DNA of 64,000 nucleotides from Dendrobium chrysotoxum (taxonomy: Eukaryota; Streptophyta; Magnoliopsida; Asparagales; Orchidaceae), in the NCBI GenBank assembly GCA_019925795.1, contig CM034312.1:76759528-76823527 (forward strand). Direction: 5' to 3'. This document shows positions 56,900 through 64,000 of the stretch, piece by piece (position 1 is the stretch's first letter; every line of letters begins with the position of its first letter). The position numbers and the translations under genes were made by a program. The notes beneath the pieces were generated by a model, which ran no database searches, was not told the origin of the DNA, and saw only the letters and a list, made by a program, of their open reading frames with translations.

Positions 56900-57200
56900 G
56901 CCAAAATTTCGGGTAAATATAAGATTGTACTTGGACCTGATCTGGACTCAAGTGAACTCAAACTTAAATGAACTAAACAAAGAACTTGAAACTCCACTTT
57001 TAATGACAAAGAACTTGGACTCAAGCTCGGAATTGGACTTGAGTGTGACATAGTGCATGCGCACTGGACTTGCAAATGAAATCAAAATGAGAACTTGAAC
57101 CTCAATGAACTATGTCTTTAATATAAAATCAAACTCAAAACAAGCTTGATCAAATGAGGTTGAACTGAACTTGGATTCAAACACATACACAGAATAGAAT
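56900..57200 (-). repeat. CAAGTTC-rich section of copy D
   Basis: A loose array of 'gaacttgaa', 'ggactcaag' and 'gaactcaaact' words. On the minus strand these read as GTTCAAGTCCAAG-type repeats. The section matches 60,790-61,070 of copy C in the opposite orientation. Confidence 0.75.
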
Positions 57201-60200
57201 TTGAATCGTATACAAGGAAATTCAAATTACAAGAGCATGTGTGCGGTCAATAGTGACTTAATGTCAATGAGGTATATTAATCCTTGCAAGCAAATGTGAC
57301 TAAGACGTGACAAATACAATCATTCGCAAACCCTCGTAGAAAGGATATTGCAACATCCTCTTAACCAACACCGAGGTACAAGCAGGCACACTACAATACC
57401 TCGATGGATGCAAATAAAGAGCGATTTTCAATTCACAGCATCTGAGCAACCACCAATCATCAATACTCGGATACATAAGCATACAATGAATGATGTGCTA
57501 GCGAATACAATGGTGGATAGATTATAAACGCAACAACTTCTCTCCAATCAATGTTAATGAGCTGATATGAAACTCTATGTATGCAAAGGGCAATGACCCA
57601 CACATGATTATGAAGTACGAATAAGACTCATGAAAAGCAGCAACTCATTTATGGCGGCAAGATGAATGCAAGGTACGTCAACCATGAGTAGGATCCGCAG
57701 AAGAATTCAAAGTATAGAAGGATCATATATTCAAGCAGTGGAGTTTGATGAAGTTAAAAGCAAGCGTCGAAAGATCAATAAATATGCCAGTTGCAACCAA
57801 GAAAGTTCGACACACAGTAGAAGCGACAATGTGACACTTTCAGATATATCCCAAATGAATGTCAATACATGATACATTGTGTCCACCAGGGTCAATGATC
57901 AATATTTAGCGAATGTGCTGTTAAAATTATTGCAAAGTTTGGCGGCCTAAGCTCGCAATTACAAGCAGAAAATACACTTGTTGTTACAGTCACTCCAAGG
58001 ATCGCAATGATTATCTTAGAATGGATAGCTTGCAAGAATCTCCTAGACAACCTGATGCATTTTCTATCTCTATAGTTGTTTGTTCAAGGTAGTGGCCATG
58101 GATGTCTTTACAAGTTCTGGGAAAAGAAAGTTAGGTCAAATCATTATAAAGTGAATGAATCTTAGTTCAACCAGGCCTTGAACATTGGGTTGGGTAAGAT
58201 TAGTGAGGCTCGCAAATTCCTTGATGAGCAATGGCCGTGCATCCAACACACATCCCACAAATAAATATTGAAATACAGTGACAAATGCAAACTCCTACAA
58301 GTCGTTATAGAAGACCCTTTATAGACATAATAAGCTATCTGCATACAAATATAGAAGAATTATGATAAATGCAAAAGCCGTTATGTGGCACCAGAAGATT
58401 TGCAATACATATAGATTTCTATACATACAGTCTCTCTACGAATATGGATGTATGTTCAATATGCCATCTATGGGTAGATACATAAAGACTTCAGTAAATG
58501 CAGTATCCTGAGGTCAATCTAAATCTATGAATGAAAACATCTGCCTGTCTGCAAGAAACAGTAGTGGAGATCGTATAACGCCACGCCACCGGATCCACAA
58601 CATTCATGCAAGTGGACAGAAGGCGTTTATAAATATTTCAATGTCCCCCGCACGTGCACATTAATTTGTATACACATAAGAACGCAAAAGGGACACGTAT
58701 AATCATACACCCGCATGGGCCCCGACGAGCGTGTTATTGGTACACACGTGACGTCTAGGGATGCTGCACGGGTTAATAAGTGAATTCAAGTTCGAGCCCG
58801 ATCCTCCTATACGGGTAGATAGGAGTCGACACGGCTCAAACCATTAAATAAATATACGGTCGCGAGATCGACCGGGATATTTATTTTATAGTTCATATTA
58901 GGCCTTTAAGGCCTATAATCAAGAGAATTCACTAACGAAGGTCCAAAGCCTACGAAACCCGATCCTCCATCGACCAGTAGATAGAGTCGACAGGGTCCAA
59001 TCAATAAAATATAAATGATCTCATGTACCCCGATGACGGCCGTGTTGAATGCAAATCTCAACCGGAGGGGTCCACACAGATCATTTCAAATATCACCCAA
59101 ATACTCAAAACTCCAAAACTCCACAAAAATTCCAAAAATCCCAAATTCCAAGATATTTAGAAATCAAAATAAATTCATCAAACACATAAAGCAAATACAT
59201 CCACCCTCCGCAACAGTTTGCCGAGGTGGACAAATTAAAATTTACTTCAGCTCACAAAGAGCTAATACCTGGTCGAGAATATCACTAGGATCCATTCTCA
59301 AACAATCTTCTGCCAGCAAGGACGTGGTACGAGTCCTCTAACTGGCAGTTTCGCCGCCAAATGGCACTGCAGGATGAACGGTTATGACTCGGGGCCCTCT
59401 GAACCAGGTGGTCGCCGCCAAATGGCACCATTATATTATGGTTATGGCCAGAGCCCGTATGCTCCCCAATGGCATCAAATCCTTGAGATATGAATCAATA
59501 GGATATGATCGATAGGGCACAAAGCCCTCTGTTAGCTAAGGTGGATTCAAATTTATCCCCTTAGGTAAATACTCACCCCAGGTCTACAAGGTACCCTTGG
59601 ACGAAGCAACCCATGGCTGCCGATAAGGATCCTTCGGTCAGGTTGGGTCGACTACCTACTCTAACTAAGTAGACCAGGGACCATGATGGCTTGGGATGAC
59701 GGAACCATGGGATCTTGATCGGGTCTATCATCCATTCCCCCACCATCCGCTTTAAGTGCAAGATGGCGGAATTTCTGATTTTAAATATCAAATTTATCAA
59801 ACTTTCAAACCTTCAACCCTTGCTGCTACTATACACCAGATATCACGTATATCTACATAACTGATCGATGACTAGCCTTAATTGAAAGTTCTCTCTCGTT
59901 ACCGGGAGGGGTAATTAACTATAGGGGCTTGCGCCTATAGGAAACCCGAACTCAGATCATAAAGTCCTCGCAAAATGAGGGCGAAATCTTTGGGTAGTGT
60001 CTAATCTACAATACTCATCTGCCTTCCAAAATTTACCCCGGAACTTAAATCGTTTAAAACTCCCCCCTCGAAAAGAAAGCAAAAGTCGGGCGAAGGCCGG
60101 GGCCGAATTTTCGGAGCCCACACATGTTCCCCCGCGAGTTGATTAGGGCCAATTATATAGGTGCTACCACATTCATCGCACATTAGTTGACGAGTTGATA

Positions 60201-61151
60201 CATTCAGTTGTGCCTCGGTTTTCAATGTGCATTGGAGACTGATATTCTTGCTTGCAGGATTGATGTGAATGCTACACATCGGATGCCATCACTTACAAGT
60301 GATATATCTGCTAAAGATCTTTGCTCTTTCAACTGCGATCAAGTTATATATCCACTTTGATTTTTATTTCTTGCGGAGTTTGCATGCAGACGAATTGTAT
60401 TTATCATCATCTTCATTATGCACGTTGATTGGCGAATCATCATATTTGCTTGTGTGACCTTTAGTGCTTGTAGAGAACTTTATTGTATCAGTTGCACATT
60501 GTAAGCTATCGCCAGCAAGTGGGTTATTGTATAATCAAGCAACCTTTTTGCATTGAGTTGTAGGAGTTTGTATAATTGTGAGTGAGATGTAAGAATCATA
60601 AATCTTTTATTGCCCTTGGAAATATCTTGTAGCTTGCATGGTGATTTTACTCATCAACATATGCAAATTGTAATCATTTTTGTACTCGATTGAAAACTAT
60701 TATGAGTTGTTCATTATCATCTTAGTTTTGTAGTCAAATTGGAGTTTTATGTTATCACCAAGTTAGTCCCATCTGGATTTGAGTCCGAGTCTTTTGTAGT
60801 CAAATTGCAAGTCCTTACTTGCATTCAAATTGTGCTCACTTGATATTCAAATTAAGTTCAAGTTCTATGTCCCGTGTGGTCCAACTCAAGTCTTCGCTTG
60901 AGTTCAAATGTTCAAGTTCAAGTCCCAATCCTTGTCCAAGTATGAGTTCAATTCAAAATAATTTAATCAATCTTTGATTTAGGTTGGATTTTATGTTCAT
61001 TTGAGTTCAAGTCAGGCTTGAGTCCAAGTTCTTTTGTTCTTTTAAGTTCACATTATGTCCAAGTGCGGTCTTTTGTTTACCCGAAATTTCGGCAGCCTCC
61101 CGGCGTCTCCCCCGTTTAGGGGAAAACTATAGGAAACTGGGCCTTTCCCAC

Positions 61152-61526
61152 CACGCTTAAGAAAGCATGTATGGTAGGTGTCTTTCAGACACCGTGGCCG
61201 TATTTTCTTCACCCCCCACCACGCTTAAGAAAGCGTGTATGGGTCTTCAAACGTACCTGAAAAAGAAGAGCATTTGTTTCCCCGCAGGTACAGAGCCGCG
61301 TACGGGTACTTAAGATTGTCCCCACCACGCTAAGAAAAGCGTATATAGGGCCTACCCGCCTCGCCGTAGGTGTCGTACCGGGTTCCCTTCCCACCACGCT
61401 TAAGAAAGCGTGTATGAGTGGTTTGCCGGCTCAACACGAACGTCGAGAACGGGATTTTTAGGTGATTACCCTCCTCGTTGTAGGCGCCGCACCGGGGTCC
61501 CATCCCACCATGCTTAGGAAAGCGTG
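61152..61526 (+). repeat. Family R stem-loop array in copy C, five units
   Basis: Units at 61,152, 61,220, 61,326, 61,395 and 61,509 have the form CCACCACGCTTAAGAAAGCGTGTATGGG. The stem CACGCT/AGCGTG is kept in most. The first has GCATG and the last has CATGCT on one side only. The loop differs from copy D (TAAGAA against ACGAAA), whereas the stem does not. Confidence 0.82.
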
Positions 61527-62318
61527 TATGGGCGGTTTTCCGGTGCGCCGCAAACGACGAGAATGAGTTCTCGGAGTTTTAGGATTGAGGGGTTATACCT
61601 TTGCAATCATCGGTGGTGTTGACACTTTGATCGAGACAAGAGGGAAGAGAAGCATGCTTCTTTTCTTCTTAATTATAATTAATTAATTAATAATAATAAT
61701 AATATTTATTACAAATTAATTACAATTTAAAAAAATTATAATTAATAATTAATCATAATTAATTATAATTAATAATAACTGACTTGAATTAAAATAAATA
61801 ATTATAATTAATTTTAAATAATTATAGTTAATCACTAACAATGTAATTAACTATAATTATAATTAAAATTAATTAAAATTTATTTTAATTTAAACTTAAT
61901 CATTATTAATAACAATTAAATATAATTAGAATATTTAATTTTAATTAATTTTAATTAAATATAATTAATTATTATTATTATTATTATCATTAAGAATAAT
62001 TAATTTTAATAAAAAAAATGCATGACTTGTACAGGATTTGAGCCAGATTTATGCTAGATTACGCATGATTAAAGACAATTAAGATAGGATTTATGCAGGA
62101 TTCATTCTCGATTCTGTTTAAATCGCACAAAGAGTTAAAACCTCCCTTTTCTCTCTCTGGTTCAACAGTTTCGCGGGATTTGGCCGAAGAAGCACGCGAA
62201 CAGGGGAAAGTTACCTTCACGCGAGCGAGCTCCTGCTGCTGGTTCCGATTCCACAAGAAGGGAACGTCTTCGGGAGAGCGAAGTCGAACGAAGGCGAAGG
62301 AGGCGGAGAGGTTAGAGC

Positions 62319-62319
<1 letters not shown>

Positions 62320-62380
<61 letters not shown>
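62320..62380. repeat. (CT)n microsatellite in copy C
   Basis: About 30 CT units with one TTT interruption near 62,358. It is the counterpart of the AG run in copy D. Confidence 0.95.
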
Positions 62381-62716
62381 TAGGTCGGAGGAAGTCCGAA
62401 CGCCAGCTAGGGTTTGGCTGGAGGAAGCTTTGGTAGAGAGGAAGGAGTTGGGTGGCTTACGAACAAGAGAGAAGGGAGCTTACGGGAAGTGTCAGATAGA
62501 GAGCCCTTTGGCTCTCATTTTATAGGCGAATGCAGAGGCGGGATCGGGGCAGCTACGCACGCGAGGAATGGGCTTCTGGCATTCGGCGCCATTGCAGACT
62601 GCAGTACTGTAGCAAACGGCGGAAATGACTTGAGCGGGATCTGGGTATGGGTAGCGGTAGAGCAGGTGTGCGAAATTTTTTTTTTTGTTTTGATATGGTG
62701 TGGAGGTTGCAGCTGA

Positions 62717-64000
62717 AAAAGAGGAGGGATAAGGGTAAGAAAAGATAACTAAGGACTCGCTAAAAGTCTTAGAAGATCAACTACTAAGCTTCACCATAGA
62801 GTAGTGCGGCGAACAAGTCTTTTCTTATGAAATTTGCCTAAGCAAAAAATGTATTTTATTCAATGAATTAAAATGTACAAAGCAACATTTTAGTTATAGG
62901 CCTTTTTCATGCCTAGACAACTTTGGAAAGCCTTGGGAGCTAATAAAATAATATTATAGAGATTGGTGATTTGTCTTAACTTAGAAGGAATGGAATTGAG
63001 AGAAATAAAATAAAATTTAAAGCTTTCAAAATTATAAAATTTTTGATTGGTCTAATAAGATAAGTAGAGTGGTCTTAAACTTAAGCACCTTATGAAAATT
63101 TTTACCTTATTGATTGATATGGCCCGCCTACCCATCAAAGAATCTTAAATTAAGCTTCTTAATTATTCTAGCATGATTTTAAAGATATTTTAGGTTATCC
63201 ATGAGCTTGTATGAACAATTGTGCTGATGAACGACCCATATTTTTATGCGGAGTCTTGATTTGTGATATTGTCTTTGGTCTTTGTCTTGGTGCTACATCA
63301 ACTTCCCACAATTTACCACCTTTATTTACCCATTGTTCTTTGTTATTTTACTTCCCACTACTCACCAACTCTATTTCCAACTACTCTTGCTTGTGCCGAA
63401 TCCTTGTGTTTTGGCATTATTTGCTTTGCTTTTCTTGGTGTGTCTTAACACAAACCAACATTTGGACTTTACAAATGAAGGGTTGGATTTTCTATGGAAG
63501 ATTTAATGCTGTTAGAATCATGTTGGATGTATTGAAACCTGGTGTATTTTTCTAGATTTTGATGGACTTTGAGAAGTTTCTTTTTCGGGTCTTTTTTTAT
63601 TATTAAAAGGATGCTGAGGCATGGAAATTTTTTTTCATTGAGTTCAATAAAATTTTTCGTTCTCAAACTTATTTGAATGTTGTGAATGTGTAATCATCAA
63701 GTATTGACAAATGTCGATGACACTGTTTAAGGGATGAATCTCCTAATACCAGATTCATTTTATTCTATTTGTCAATTTTTATCCTTGTTCTTATTTAAAT
63801 TATTTAGTGATTCGTTGTTGGCATGATTGAGATTTTGTTAGGTCTTGCACATAATTAGATTTTATTTTCTTGTTAATGTTTCAAATGTTGCAAGATTTCA
63901 TATGTGACCTTAGATTTTTAAAAAAAAGTGACCTTAGATTTATTGCATAATTTTTCTTTTGTTTTCAATTTTTCTTGGGATTTTCAGATTTTGAAAAAAC
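62717..64000. other. AT-rich DNA, no gene or exon recognised
   Basis: A 114-codon frame at 63,211 is hydrophobic but shows no motif, and it overlaps other frames of the same kind. The missing 3' exons of the gene at 26,788 were looked for here (expected to continue after a His-Asn junction into a conserved extracellular segment) and not found. Confidence 0.4.

Larger units (their letters stand above)
55155..60122 (-). mobile_element. Family R, copy D: uninterrupted 4,968-bp LTR-like unit, reversed
   Basis: On the minus strand it begins TGTGGGCTCC (60,122) and ends GGTCAACA (55,155). It is flanked by the exact duplication CATGT (55,150-55,154 and 60,123-60,127). This is the only copy with no later insertion and so defines the family: core 60,122-58,710; GTAGGT-type section to about 57,200; GTTCAAGTC-type section; five stem-loops 56,842-56,397; AT-rich tract 56,255-56,040; GA/CT microsatellite; GC-rich end. 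No ORF, PBS or polypurine tract was found. It is inserted antisense into copy C. Confidence 0.88.
44159..62711 (+). mobile_element. Family R, copy C: LTR-like unit with nested gypsy element and copy D
   Basis: Starts TGTGGGCTCC and ends GGAGGTTGCA. The flanks are the exact duplication GCTGA (44,154-44,158 and 62,712-62,716). Removing the gypsy element (45,035-53,254) and copy D (55,155-60,122) with their duplications leaves three collinear pieces (44,159-45,034; 53,260-55,154; 60,128-62,711) totalling about 5.3 kb. Read in order they give the same layout as copies B and D: core, 'gtaggt' section, GTTCAAGTC section (60,790-61,070), stem-loops, AT-rich tract, CT run, GC-rich end. No coding region or PBS was found. 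Confidence 0.85.
60128..62711 (+). repeat. Family R copy C, distal section
   Basis: Continues copy C after the nested copy D: the GTAGGT-type end (60,128-60,780), GTTCAAGTC-type words (60,790-61,070), five stem-loops (61,152-61,526), AT-rich tract (61,668-62,010), CT run, and a GC-rich end with CTAGGGTTTGG and CATTTTATAGGCG (TATA-like, 62,517-62,525). It is an inverted match to 55,155-57,200. Confidence 0.85.

Noticed and set aside
56645..56971. Frame through the stem-loop array
   Set aside because: The repeated hairpins impose a repeated peptide, the frame is not kept in copy C, and no start context or domain is seen.
55155..62711. Single large transposon with 2.4-kb terminal inverted repeats
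   Set aside because: The exact CATGT and GCTGA duplications, and the continuity of copy C on both sides, show two nested units in opposite orientation instead.
63211..63555. Hydrophobic 114-codon frame as the missing C-terminal exon of the membrane-protein gene
   Set aside because: The sequence does not match the expected family continuation, has Cys/Thr-rich low-complexity content and lacks a suitable acceptor in phase.
1..64000. tRNA, rRNA or organelle-derived segments
   Set aside because: No cloverleaf with an anticodon context and no recognisable rRNA or plastid/mitochondrial gene was seen; the only tRNA-related words are the retrotransposon primer-binding sites.

Overview
The window looks like nuclear DNA of a flowering plant. 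It is AT-rich, has spliced genes with GT-AG introns, and carries plant-type LTR retrotransposons primed by tRNA-Met (TGGTATCAGAGC), plant MITE families, a FAR1/MULE transposase and a plant-specific PLATZ transcription factor. The species cannot be named from the sequence. Only two ordinary host genes are supported; most of the rest is nested mobile DNA.

Layout. 1-3,021: SSRs, a GC-rich block without a convincing gene, and a small GGCTTCGTTTGGG MITE. 3,022-8,286: a Ty1/copia element with 304-bp LTRs and TSD ATTTG, disabled by stops and frameshifts and by a 452-bp hAT-type MITE with its own 8-bp TSD. 8,592-9,264: a second hAT-like, GTCGAG-rich MITE of two units. 10,394-12,031 (minus): a four-exon PLATZ gene. 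14,300-16,700: an old Ty3/gypsy relic. 18,840-21,120: copy A of a large repeat family (here 'family R'). 23,560-24,190: a decayed minisatellite. 26,788-28,427 (plus): the first seven coding exons of a multi-pass membrane protein gene whose remaining exons are not in the window.

29,217-42,610 is copy B of family R (TG...CA ends, TSD ACATA). It is split by a Mutator-like MITE (32,160-33,052) and by a 7.7-kb MULE (about 34,098-41,803) carrying a FAR1-type transposase and, convergently, a Ulp1-like cysteine protease gene; both genes are broken. 42,640-44,100 is a decayed RTE-type LINE. 44,159-62,711 is copy C of family R (TSD GCTGA). It contains a complete 8.2-kb Ty3/gypsy element (45,035-53,254, TSD ATGTG) and copy D of family R in reverse orientation (55,155-60,122, TSD CATGT). 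62,717-64,000 shows no gene.

The main result is family R: about 5-kb, non-coding, LTR-like units with exact 5-bp target duplications and no visible internal domain, so probably solo copies of a giant LTR. In their distal part they carry an array of up to five short stem-loops built on CACGCT/AGCGTG. The second notable pattern is the MULE, whose introns and spacers, but not its exons, are packed with a TACCGA-type motif. The host membrane-protein gene either has an intron of more than 35 kb filled by this nest, or has been cut off by it.
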